The notes under the pieces are model-generated. The model saw nothing but the letters and a program-made list of their open reading frames with translations. It was not told the DNA's origin and ran no database searches. The translations under genes and the position numbers were made by a program. 64,000 nucleotides of DNA from Neorhizobium vignae. Its GTDB lineage: Bacteria; Pseudomonadota; Alphaproteobacteria; Rhizobiales; Rhizobiaceae. The stretch is from contig NZ_JNNU01000017.1 of assembly GCF_000732195.1 (NCBI RefSeq), positions 1-64,000 on the forward strand, given 5' to 3'. Below are positions 43,012 through 50,683 of this stretch, one piece after another (within the stretch, counting starts at the first letter, position 1; each line of letters begins with the position of its first letter).

Positions 43012-43970
43012 GACCAGGGACCTTTGCGCGGTTCATCCGAGCCGCGACCCCAACCAGTATTCGGAACGGAGCGCGCGGTGCGCTGCGGTCTATCAGCCTG
43101 GAACCCGGCCGTCGAGGCACCGTTGCGGAACTCAGCCGCCATCTGCTGCAGCGCGGCGATACGGTTCCCGGTGTCCGGATGGGTCGAGAACAGGTTGTCC
43201 ATGCGCTCGCCCGACAGCGGGTTGATGATGAACATATGCGCCGTTGCCGGATTACGTTCGGCCTCGTAGTTCGGGATCTGATGCGCCGCACCAGCGATCT
43301 TGCCGAGTGCCGAGGCGAGCCACAGCGGATTGCCGCAGATCTCGGCACCGCGACGGTCGGCCGAATATTCGCGCGTCCGGCTGATCGCCATCTGCACCAG
43401 CATGGCCGCGAACGGAGCGACGATCATCGCCACCAGCACGCCGACGAAACCGAGCGGGTTGTTGTTCTCGCGATTGCCGCCGAAGAAGAAGGCGAAATTG
43501 CCGAGCATCGAGATCGCGCCGGCAAGCGTCGCGGTGATCGTCATGATCAGCGTATCGCGGTTCTGGATATGCGCGAGCTCGTGCGCCATCACGCCCGCCA
43601 CTTCCTCATGCGTCAACCGCTGCATCAGCCCGGTGGAGGCGGCAACGGCCGCGTTCTGCGGGTTACGGCCGGTCGCAAAGGCGTTCGGCTGCGGATTGTC
43701 GTAGACATAGACCTTCGGCATCGGCAGGCCGGCATTGGCCGAAAGGTCGCGGATCATGTTGTAGAATTCCGGCGCGCTGCGCGCATCGACCTCCTGGGCA
43801 TGATAGGCCGACAGCACCATCTTGTCGGAATTCCAGTAGGAAAACAGGTTCATGCCGGCAGCGATCACCAGCGCGATCATCATGCCGCCCTTGCCGCCGA
43901 TCAGAAAACCGATCCCCATGAACAGGGCCGTCATGAAGGCCAGAAGCATGGCGGTGCGCATTACATTCAT
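43008..43970 (-). CDS. htpX: Membrane protease HtpX
   Basis: HtpX (320 aa) is an inner-membrane zinc metalloprotease involved in quality control of membrane proteins. Two N-terminal hydrophobic segments precede the HELAH zinc motif (GVMAHELAHIQNRD), and two more follow it (ATLAGAISMLGNFAFFFGG, GVLVAMIVAPFAAMLVQM). The later ADRRGAEICGNP holds the third ligand Glu. I use the ATG at 43970, 8 nt after GGAG; an ATG two codons upstream is too close to the site. A C-terminal region with Arg/Pro is less conserved. Its stop overlaps rsmB. Confidence 0.95.
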   Translation of the reverse strand: MNVMRTAMLLAFMTALFMGIGFLIGGKGGMMIALVIAAGMNLFSYWNSDKMVLSAYHAQEVDARSAPEFYNMIRDLSANAGLPMPKVYVYDNPQPNAFATGRNPQNAAVAASTGLMQRLTHEEVAGVMAHELAHIQNRDTLIMTITATLAGAISMLGNFAFFFGGNRENNNPLGFVGVLVAMIVAPFAAMLVQMAISRTREYSADRRGAEICGNPLWLASALGKIAGAAHQIPNYEAERNPATAHMFIINPLSGERMDNLFSTHPDTGNRIAALQQMAAEFRNGASTAGFQADRPQRTARSVPNTGWGRGSDEPRKGPWS

Positions 43971-44091
43971 CGTCATCTCTCCCGTTGCCGATCGCCTCAA
44001 GGCAGTTAAAGGGTTTTCCCCCGGGCGCGGACGCCCTATGATGTGGTCAATTCAACCAGAATTTTCAATAATCGACCCGGCAAAGCCCAAG

Positions 44092-44310
44092 ATGCAAAAC
44101 GCAGATAACGACAATTCCGAAATCCTACCGGAAGAAGGTGCTCCGAAGAAGCAGCTTTCCCCAGCTGCGGAGCGCGCGCTCAAGGAAGCCGAAGAACGCC
44201 GCCAGGCAGCAGCCAAGGCCCAAATGCCCGAGGAATTCGGCGGCCGCGGCGGCGCCGACCCCGCCCGCTTCGGCGACTGGGAGATCAACGGCCGGGCGAT
44301 CGATTTCTAA
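44092..44310 (+). CDS. DUF1674/SDHAF4-like small protein
   Basis: This 72-aa protein ends with GGADPARFGDWEINGRAIDF, the conserved tail of the DUF1674 family and its mitochondrial relative SDHAF4, which helps FAD-loaded succinate dehydrogenase subunit A assemble. The N-terminal half is acidic/charged and low-complexity (LKEAEERRQAAAKAQ). The ATG at 44092 begins MQNADNDNSE. The bacterial role as a succinate dehydrogenase factor is inferred from homology. It is divergent from htpX and lies just upstream of the nuclease gene. Confidence 0.85.
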   Translation: MQNADNDNSEILPEEGAPKKQLSPAAERALKEAEERRQAAAKAQMPEEFGGRGGADPARFGDWEINGRAIDF

Positions 44311-44323
44311 GTAAATATTCCTA

Positions 44324-44352
44324 TTGACTTGCGTCATTGATCGGAATTTATT
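44324..44352 (+). promoter_or_regulatory. Putative promoter of the thermonuclease-like gene
   Basis: TTGACT (44324-44329), 17-nt spacer, TTTATT (44347-44352). The start site would fall at about 44359, next to the ATG at 44360, so the transcript may be leaderless. No ribosome-binding site is visible upstream of that ATG. Confidence 0.45.
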
Positions 44353-44359
44353 CCTTTCC

Positions 44360-44806
44360 ATGATCAAGTCGCTTCATATTCTCACCTGCCTCGTTGCGGT
44401 GTTCGCCACGGCAGCCGCAGCACGTGACGAGATTTCCGGGCCGGTAGCGGCGGAAATCCTGCGGGTCATCGACGGCGATACGCTGCTGGTTGAAGCGCAG
44501 CCCTGGCCGCAGCAGAAGATGGAAGTTTATGTCCGCATCCGCGGCATCGATGCGCCGGAGCTGAAATCGAAATGCGAGCGGCTTCGTGAGGCGGGCCTTG
44601 ACGCCCAACGTGCACTCGAAGCGCTGACCGTCCAATCACGCAAAATTCAGCTCACCCATATTTCCGGCGACAAATATTTCGGTCGCATCGTCGCCGACGT
44701 GGTGCTCCTCGATGGCCGCGGCGCCGGGCACGACCTGCTGCTGGCAGGTCTGGTGCAGACCTATGACGGCGGGCGCAAGCCGCAACAGGTCTGCGACACG
44801 AACTGA
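44360..44806 (+). CDS. Thermonuclease (SNase-like) family exported protein
   Basis: This 148-aa protein has a signal peptide (MIKSLHILTCLVAVFATAAAA) and a single SNase-like OB-fold domain with IDGDTLLVEA, VRIRGIDAPELKSKC and DKYFGRIVADVVL. The catalytic arginines are in place, while the Glu of the usual G-x-EA segment is Asp here (GLDAQRA). Cys59 and Cys145 could form a disulphide in the periplasm. Nuclease activity is plausible but not certain. It ends at a terminator shared with the convergent acs gene. Confidence 0.85.
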   Translation: MIKSLHILTCLVAVFATAAAARDEISGPVAAEILRVIDGDTLLVEAQPWPQQKMEVYVRIRGIDAPELKSKCERLREAGLDAQRALEALTVQSRKIQLTHISGDKYFGRIVADVVLLDGRGAGHDLLLAGLVQTYDGGRKPQQVCDTN

Positions 44807-44838
44807 AAAGGCCGCCCGGTTTCCCGAGCGGCCCCTTT
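44807..44838. terminator. Terminator between the nuclease gene and acs
   Basis: GGCCGC (44810-44815) pairs with GCGGCC (44828-44833), with A-run before and CCTTT after. It lies between the convergent stops at 44806 and 44843. Confidence 0.75.
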
Positions 44839-44842
44839 GAAA

Positions 44843-46795
44843 TCAACCCGCCTTGTTCTGGCGGTTGGCGATCAGGTCTTCCACCACGCCCGGATCGGCG
44901 AGCGTCGAGATATCCCCGAGCGCGCCGAAGTCGTCCTCGGCGATCTTGCGCAGGATGCGGCGCATGATCTTGCCGGAGCGGGTTTTCGGCAGGCCGGGTG
45001 CGAACTGGATCTTGCCCGGCGCCGCGATGGGGCCAATCTCCTGGCGGACGTGCTTCACCAATTCCTGACGCAGCGCGTCATTGCCCTCATGGCCGGACAT
45101 CAGGGTCACGTAACAATAGATGCCCTGGCCCTTGATGTTGTGCGGATAACCGACCACCGCCGCTTCCGAGACGAGGTGGTGCGAGACGAGCGCCGATTCC
45201 ACTTCCGCGGTGCCGAGCCGGTGACCGGAGACGTTGAGCACGTCATCGACGCGGCCGGTGATCCAGTAATAACCGTCATCGTCGCGCCGGCATCCGTCAC
45301 CGGTGAAATATTTGCCCTTGTAGGTGGAGAAATAGGTCTGGATGAACCGCTCGTGGTCGCCATAGACCGTGCGCATCATGCCAGGCCAGGCGTCGCTGAT
45401 GCAGAGATTGCCATCGGCCGCCCCTTCCAGCACCTTGCCCTCGCTGTCGACCAGTTCCGGCTTCACACCGAAGAACGGTACGGTCGCCGAACCCGGCTTC
45501 AGGTCGATGGCGCCCGGCAGCGGCGTGATCATGTGGCCGCCGGTTTCCGTCTGCCACCAGGTATCGACAATCGGGCAGCGCTTGTCGCCGACCACGTTGT
45601 AATACCATTCCCAGGCTTCGGGGTTGATCGGCTCGCCGACCGTGCCGAGCAGTCGCAGGCTTTCCCGCGAGGAGCGCTTCACGAATTCGTCGCCGGCACC
45701 CATCAGCGAACGGATCGCCGTCGGCGCGGTGTAGAAGATGTTGACCTTGTGCTTGTCGATGATTTCCCAGAAGCGGCCCTGGTCCGGGAAGTTCGGCACG
45801 CCTTCGAACATCAGCGAGGTGGCGCAGTTCGCCAGCGGCCCGTAGACGATGTAGGAATGGCCGGTCACCCAGCCCACATCCGCCGTGCACCAGTAGATGT
45901 CGCCGTCATGGTAGTCGAACGTATATTCGTGGGTCATCGCCGCGAAGACGAGGTAACCGCCGGTCGTGTGCAGCACGCCCTTCGGCTTGCCGGTGGAACC
46001 CGACGTGTAGAGGATGAACAGCGGATCCTCCGCCTTCATCTTCACCGGCTCGCAATGTCCCTTCACGGTGGCGATTTCCTGGTGGTACCAGACGTCGCGC
46101 CCCGGCGCCCAGCCGGTCTTGCCGCCGGTGCGGCGCACCACCACCACCTTGTTGACGATCACGTGCTGGCGGGCCGCGATATGGATCGCCGTATCGGTAT
46201 TGTCCTTGAGCGGCACCGGCTTGCCGCCGCGCACGCCCTCGTCGCAGGTGATCACGAAGGTGGACTGGCAGTCGATGATGCGGCCGGCCAGCGCCTCCGG
46301 CGAAAACCCGCCGAACACGACCGAATGCACCGCGCCGATACGGGCGCAGGCGAGCATCGCATAGGCCGCTTCAGGGATCATCGGCATGTAGATGGTGACG
46401 CGGTCGCCCTTCTTGACGCCGTGCTTCTTCAGGACGTTCGCCAGCCGGCAGACCTGATCGTAAAGCTGGTTATAGGTGATTTTCTTGTCGATATAGGGAT
46501 TGTCGCCTTCCCAGATCAGCGCCGTGCGCTCCCCATGGGTCTTGAGATGGCGATCGATGCAATTGTAGGAGACGTTGGTCAGGCCGTCTTCGAACCACTT
46601 GATCGAGACCTTGCCCTTGAAGGAGGTGTTCTTGACTTTGGTATAGGGCTTGAACCAGTCGATGCGCTTTCCGTGCTTGCCCCAGAACTTGTCCGGATCC
46701 TCGACGCTCTCCTCGTACCACTTTTCGTATTTGTCCTTGTCGATGAGCGCTTTTGCTTTGGCAGACTTGAGGACCGGGTAGACTTTTTCGGACAT
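44843..46795 (-). CDS. acs: Acetyl-CoA synthetase
   Basis: Acs (650 aa) activates acetate to acetyl-CoA via acetyl-AMP. AMP-forming family motifs include ILYTSGSTGKPKG, WWQTETGGHMITP, YFTGDGCRRDDDGYYWITGRVDDV and the C-terminal PKTRSGKIMRR, whose Lys is the regulatory acetylation/catalytic site. The N-terminal PDKFWGKHGKRIDWFKPY is typical of Acs. A GGGAGG ribosome-binding site precedes the ATG at 46795. It is divergent from trcR and paralogous to prpE 3 kb away. Confidence 0.97.
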   Translation of the reverse strand: MSEKVYPVLKSAKAKALIDKDKYEKWYEESVEDPDKFWGKHGKRIDWFKPYTKVKNTSFKGKVSIKWFEDGLTNVSYNCIDRHLKTHGERTALIWEGDNPYIDKKITYNQLYDQVCRLANVLKKHGVKKGDRVTIYMPMIPEAAYAMLACARIGAVHSVVFGGFSPEALAGRIIDCQSTFVITCDEGVRGGKPVPLKDNTDTAIHIAARQHVIVNKVVVVRRTGGKTGWAPGRDVWYHQEIATVKGHCEPVKMKAEDPLFILYTSGSTGKPKGVLHTTGGYLVFAAMTHEYTFDYHDGDIYWCTADVGWVTGHSYIVYGPLANCATSLMFEGVPNFPDQGRFWEIIDKHKVNIFYTAPTAIRSLMGAGDEFVKRSSRESLRLLGTVGEPINPEAWEWYYNVVGDKRCPIVDTWWQTETGGHMITPLPGAIDLKPGSATVPFFGVKPELVDSEGKVLEGAADGNLCISDAWPGMMRTVYGDHERFIQTYFSTYKGKYFTGDGCRRDDDGYYWITGRVDDVLNVSGHRLGTAEVESALVSHHLVSEAAVVGYPHNIKGQGIYCYVTLMSGHEGNDALRQELVKHVRQEIGPIAAPGKIQFAPGLPKTRSGKIMRRILRKIAEDDFGALGDISTLADPGVVEDLIANRQNKAG

Positions 46796-46929
46796 GAACA
46801 CCTCCCTGAATTGGCACGCATGACGACGCATCGAGCCGTCAGCGATATGTGCCGCATTCATAACAGGTGAGGCAAGTGCGGCAATTAGACAAACGTTCAT
46901 CCGGGCAGTGACGATCTCGCTTCAAAGAT

Positions 46930-46958
46930 TTGCAATTCCGTCCCAATTCGATTATAGG
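46930..46958 (+). promoter_or_regulatory. Putative trcR promoter
   Basis: TTGCAA (46930-46935), 17-nt spacer, TATAGG (46953-46958). It would give a 5' leader of about 70 nt. This 239-nt gap also holds the upstream region of the divergent acs gene, for which I identify no clear promoter. Confidence 0.35.
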
Positions 46959-47034
46959 GCGGTAAATTCCCGGAAATTGTGGTTGATACCCACGGCCCGC
47001 GACACCGGCGCGGACGGACAGAGGACCTATACCC

Positions 47035-47751
47035 ATGGCTCAACAATTGCTCATGCCGAAGGCGACCGCTGTATGGCTGGTCGACAATACCGCGCTTTCC
47101 TTCGATCAGATCGCCAATTTCTGCAAGCTTCACCCGCTCGAGGTGAAGGCCATCGCGGACGGCGAAGCGGCGCAGGGCATCAAGGGCCTCGACCCGATCG
47201 CCACCGGTCAGCTTTCGCGCGATGAAATCGAGCGCGGCGAAAAGGACATCAACTACAAGCTGAAACTTTCCGAGCCGAAGGTTCGCGTGCCCGAATCGAA
47301 GCGCCGCGGCCCGCGCTACACGCCGGTCTCGAAGCGCCAGGATCGCCCCAACGCCATTCTCTGGCTGGTCCGCAATCATCCGGAACTGAAAGACGCCCAG
47401 ATCTCCCGTCTCGTCGGCACCACCAAGTCGACGATCGAGCAGATCCGCGAGCGCACCCACTGGAACTCGACGAACCTGACACCGATGGATCCGGTCACGC
47501 TCGGCCTCTGCAGCCAGATCGACCTCGATCTCGAAGTCGAACGCGCCTCCAAGGGCCGTCCGCTTCCGACCGCCGCCGAACTCGGCGCTTCCCTGCAGCC
47601 CGCGAGCGAAACCGAGAACCTCGGCTTCAACTATCGCAACGAGCGCGAGGAAGAGAAGGAAAAGGAGATCGACGCAGACGCCGTGTTTGCCAAGCTCTCG
47701 TCGCTCAAGTCCACCCGTCGCGACGACGACGAGGAAGACGACCGCTTCTGA
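47035..47751 (+). CDS. trcR: Cell cycle transcriptional regulator TrcR (DUF1013)
   Basis: This 238-aa alphaproteobacterial protein has the DUF1013 fold, beginning MAQQLLMPKATAVWLVDNTALSFDQIANFCKLH (a helix-turn-helix-like segment) and a second such segment WLVRNHPELKDAQISRLVGTTKSTIEQIRERTHW. In this class the family is annotated as the cell-cycle regulator TrcR. The C-terminal 35 residues are highly charged (EREEEKEKEIDAD and RRDDDEEDDRF) and may interact with RNA polymerase or another partner; that is inference. AGAGGA serves as ribosome-binding site. A strong bidirectional terminator follows. Confidence 0.92.
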   Translation: MAQQLLMPKATAVWLVDNTALSFDQIANFCKLHPLEVKAIADGEAAQGIKGLDPIATGQLSRDEIERGEKDINYKLKLSEPKVRVPESKRRGPRYTPVSKRQDRPNAILWLVRNHPELKDAQISRLVGTTKSTIEQIRERTHWNSTNLTPMDPVTLGLCSQIDLDLEVERASKGRPLPTAAELGASLQPASETENLGFNYRNEREEEKEKEIDADAVFAKLSSLKSTRRDDDEEDDRF

Positions 47752-47772
47752 TCGACCCATTTCGATTGCACG

Positions 47773-47807
47773 AAAAAAAGCCCCGGAGACGATCCGGGGC
47801 TTTTTTT
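47773..47807. terminator. Bidirectional terminator between trcR and prpE
   Basis: A7-GCCCCGGA (47773-47787), loop GACGA, TCCGGGGC-T7 (47793-47807). The 15-bp symmetric stem serves both convergent genes. Confidence 0.95.
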
Positions 47808-47809
47808 GT

Positions 47810-49741
47810 TCAGGCGCTCTGTTTCAGGCCGCTGCCTTCGCGGGCATAGCCATTGGCCTTGAGGATCGCGGTGATCTCGTCAAGCACCGTTGCATCCTCG
47901 ATTGTTGCCGGCATCTTCCACGGCATGTCGTCGGCGATCTTCTGCATCGTGCCGCGCAATATCTTGCCCGATCGGGTCTTCGGCAGCTTGTGCACCACCA
48001 TGACCGTCTTGAACGCCGCGACCGGACCGATCTCGTTGCGCACCAGTTCGGCCACTTCTCTCGCGATATCGGACGTTTCCCGTGAAACATGGTTCTTCAG
48101 CACCATGAAACCGCAAGGGATCTGCCCCTTGGTCGCATCATGGACGCCGATCACCGCACATTCGGCGACATCGGGGTGTTTGGCGCAGACTTCCTCCATC
48201 GCCCCGGTGGAAAGCCGGTGGCCGGCGCAGTTGATGATGTCGTCGGTGCGCGCCATTACGAAGATATAGCCGTCCTCGTCCATCATCCCGGCATCCGCCG
48301 TCTTGTAGTAGCCCGGAAACTCGTCGAGGCAGGCCTCGCGAAACCGCTGGTCGGCATTCCAGAAACTGACGAGGCAGCCGGGCGGCAGCGGCAGCTTGAT
48401 GACGATATTGCCGAGCGTGCCGCGCGGCACCGGATAGCCGGCATCGTCCAGCACGTCGAGCGCATAACCCGGCATCGGCCGCGTCGGCGAACCGTGCTTG
48501 ACCGGCATCAGACCGAGCCCCACCGTATTGGCGGCTACCGGCCAGCCCGTCTCCGTCTGCCACCAGTGATCGATCACCGGGATCTTCAGCTTCTGCTCGG
48601 CCCATTTCAACGTTTCCGAATCGGCTCGCTCGCCGGCGAGGAACAACGCGCGCATTCCGAGAAGATCGTAGTTCTCGACCAGTTCGCCCTCAGGATCGTC
48701 GCGGCGGATCGCCCGAAAAGCCGTCGGCGCCGTGAACAGCACTTTCACGTCATGATCGCTGACGACGCGCCAGAACGTGCCCGCATCCGGCGTTCCGACA
48801 GGTTTGCCTTCGAAGATGACGCTGGTATTGCCGGTGAGCAGCGGCGCATAGACGATATACGAATGGCCGACGACCCAGCCGATATCGGATGCCGTCCAGA
48901 ACACCTCCCCCGGCTTGACGCCGAAAATGTTTTCCATGCTCCAATGCAGCGCCACCATGTGCCCGCCATTGTCGCGAACGACTCCCTTCGGCTGGCCCGT
49001 CGTCCCGGATGTATAGAGAATGTAGAGCGGATCGGTCGCCTTGACCGGCACGCATTCGATGTCCCTGCCCCGCGCCCTGTCGACGGCCTCCGAAAAATCC
49101 AGATCGCCCCGCTCGGGGCGCAGCTCTGCTCTAAGCTGCTCGCGCTGCAGGATGAGGCAATGTTTCGGCTTCACCAGGGCGATGTCGATCGCCTGGTCGA
49201 GCAGCGGCTTGTAGGCAACGATGCGGTTGGGCTCCAGACCGCAGCTCGTGCTGATCACCAGTTTCGCTTCCGAATCGTTCAGCCGTGCCGCCAGTTCCTG
49301 CGCCGCAAATCCGCCGAACACGACCGAATGCACCGCCCCCAGCCGCGCACAGGCCAGCATCGAAAACACCGCCTCCGGCACCATCGGCATGTAGATGACC
49401 ACGCGGTCGCCCTTGCCGATGCCGAGGTCGAGGAGAACCGCGGCAATCGCCTTCACCTCGTCGAGAACCTCGGCATAGGTGAAAGTCTGCTGTTTTCCCG
49501 TCATGGCGCTGTCGTGGATAAAGGCGCGCTGCCCGCCACGGCCGGCCGCCACGTGGCGGTCGAGACAGTTGTAGCAGGTATTGGTCTCGCCGCCGGTAAA
49601 CCAGCGTCCATAGACGCCCTGGTCGCCGTCGAAAACCTTCTCCGGTTCCTTGAACCAGTCGATGGCGGTGGACGCGCTTTTCCAGAACCCTTCCGGATCC
49701 TGTTGCCAGCCTTCATAAACGTCGAAATAGCGGCTTTGCAT
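47810..49741 (-). CDS. prpE: Propionyl-CoA synthetase
   Basis: This 643-aa AMP-forming acyl-CoA synthetase is of the propionate-CoA ligase type, close to Acs but distinct. Motifs are ILYTSGTTGQPKGVVRDNGGHM (the RDNGGH form is typical of PrpE), DHWWQTETGWPVAAN, YKTADAGMMDEDGYIFVMARTDDI and PKTRSGKILR. The ATG at 49741 follows GGGAGG with 5-nt spacing; a GTG two codons upstream overlaps that site. Substrate preference for propionate over acetate or other short acids is inferred from family similarity. A degenerate parS-like sequence lies inside the gene. Confidence 0.92.
   Translation of the reverse strand: MQSRYFDVYEGWQQDPEGFWKSASTAIDWFKEPEKVFDGDQGVYGRWFTGGETNTCYNCLDRHVAAGRGGQRAFIHDSAMTGKQQTFTYAEVLDEVKAIAAVLLDLGIGKGDRVVIYMPMVPEAVFSMLACARLGAVHSVVFGGFAAQELAARLNDSEAKLVISTSCGLEPNRIVAYKPLLDQAIDIALVKPKHCLILQREQLRAELRPERGDLDFSEAVDRARGRDIECVPVKATDPLYILYTSGTTGQPKGVVRDNGGHMVALHWSMENIFGVKPGEVFWTASDIGWVVGHSYIVYAPLLTGNTSVIFEGKPVGTPDAGTFWRVVSDHDVKVLFTAPTAFRAIRRDDPEGELVENYDLLGMRALFLAGERADSETLKWAEQKLKIPVIDHWWQTETGWPVAANTVGLGLMPVKHGSPTRPMPGYALDVLDDAGYPVPRGTLGNIVIKLPLPPGCLVSFWNADQRFREACLDEFPGYYKTADAGMMDEDGYIFVMARTDDIINCAGHRLSTGAMEEVCAKHPDVAECAVIGVHDATKGQIPCGFMVLKNHVSRETSDIAREVAELVRNEIGPVAAFKTVMVVHKLPKTRSGKILRGTMQKIADDMPWKMPATIEDATVLDEITAILKANGYAREGSGLKQSA
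48074..48089. promoter_or_regulatory. Degenerate parS-like site inside prpE
   Basis: This sequence matches 14 of 16 positions of the ParB site TGTTTCACGTGAAACA, with differences at positions 1 and 7. On the minus strand it encodes VSRET, the same peptide encoded by the parS in rsmG. It is 7-9 kb from parAB. Binding is uncertain because a central base differs. Confidence 0.4.
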
Positions 49742-49846
49742 CTGCACCTCCCGTCACATGAGCACAGCCCGGAAAATCCAATCTAGGGTGCTCGGGAGGT
49801 GCCGGGAAGCCCGACGAAAGCGCTAGGCGCCTGGCAAAAGCCTTTT

Positions 49847-50506
49847 TCAGCGCGAACCGAAGATGGCCGAGCCGACCCGGACGCTGGTCGCGCCGAATTC
49901 GACAGCCGTCTCGAAATCGCCGGACATGCCCATGGAGAGCTTTTCGACACCGCATTCCTTGGCGAGCTTGGCGAGCAGTGCAAAATGCGGCCCCGGATTT
50001 TCCTCGGCGGGCGGAATGCACATCAGCCCCTCGATCGAAAGCCCGAGTTCCTTGCGGCAGAACTCCACGAAGGCGACGGTCTCTTTCGGCTCGATCCCGG
50101 CCTTCTGCGGCTCCAGGCCGGTATTCACCTGCACATAGAGCTTTGGCGCCTTGCCTTGTCTCTTTATCTCCTCGGCAAGCGCGCGGGCGATCTTTTCCCG
50201 GTCCACCGTTTCGATGACGTCGAACAGCGCTACGGCATCCGCGGCCTTGTTCGACTGCAGCGGCCCGATCAGGTGCAGTTCGAGATCCGGCGTCTCGGCC
50301 TTGAGTGCCGGCCACTTGCCCTGGCTTTCCTGTACGCGGTTCTCGCCGAACACCCGCTGCCCGGCCGCAATCACCGGGCGGATGTCTTCCGCATCGAACG
50401 TCTTCGAAACCGCCACAAGCCTCACCGACCCCGCCGGCCGCTTCGACAGGCGCTCCGCCTTCTCGATCCGAGCTTTCACATCCCGCAGCCGTTCTTCAAC
50501 GCTCAT
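49847..50506 (-). CDS. YggS/PLPBP-family pyridoxal-phosphate homeostasis protein
   Basis: This 219-aa TIM-barrel protein binds pyridoxal phosphate and helps keep B6 vitamers in balance; no enzymatic activity is established. The PLP Lys is in RLVAVSKTF, and FGENRVQE, LHLIGPLQSNK, QVNTGLEPQKAG, and MGMSGDFETAVEFGATSVRVGSAIFG are family signatures. The length is normal (about 230). It is divergent from leuS with a 177-nt gap that holds no structure I can name with confidence. Confidence 0.95.
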   Translation of the reverse strand: MSVEERLRDVKARIEKAERLSKRPAGSVRLVAVSKTFDAEDIRPVIAAGQRVFGENRVQESQGKWPALKAETPDLELHLIGPLQSNKAADAVALFDVIETVDREKIARALAEEIKRQGKAPKLYVQVNTGLEPQKAGIEPKETVAFVEFCRKELGLSIEGLMCIPPAEENPGPHFALLAKLAKECGVEKLSMGMSGDFETAVEFGATSVRVGSAIFGSR

Positions 50507-50683
50507 GACTCATGCCTTCCGCTTTTCTTGCAAGCTCAGCGCTTAGCCCTCATATAAGGCTCTGCCAAGGGTGTTTCGCCCTAAACTTGGCCTTTCCCGA
50601 CCCTGTAAAACTTGACGCTTGCAGGGTTTCATGGTGAAGGTCTCGCCCGACTCCTGATCCTGTTTTCCCGGAATATCATTGAA

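Noticed and set aside
44837..46870. A 677-codon plus-strand frame opposite acs
   Set aside because: Antisense shadow of acs, with His/Arg/Asp-rich unnatural composition.
50507..50683. leuS promoter at CTTGAC 50611
   Set aside because: No acceptable -10 follows at 16-18 nt spacing; the true promoter may lie elsewhere in the gap.
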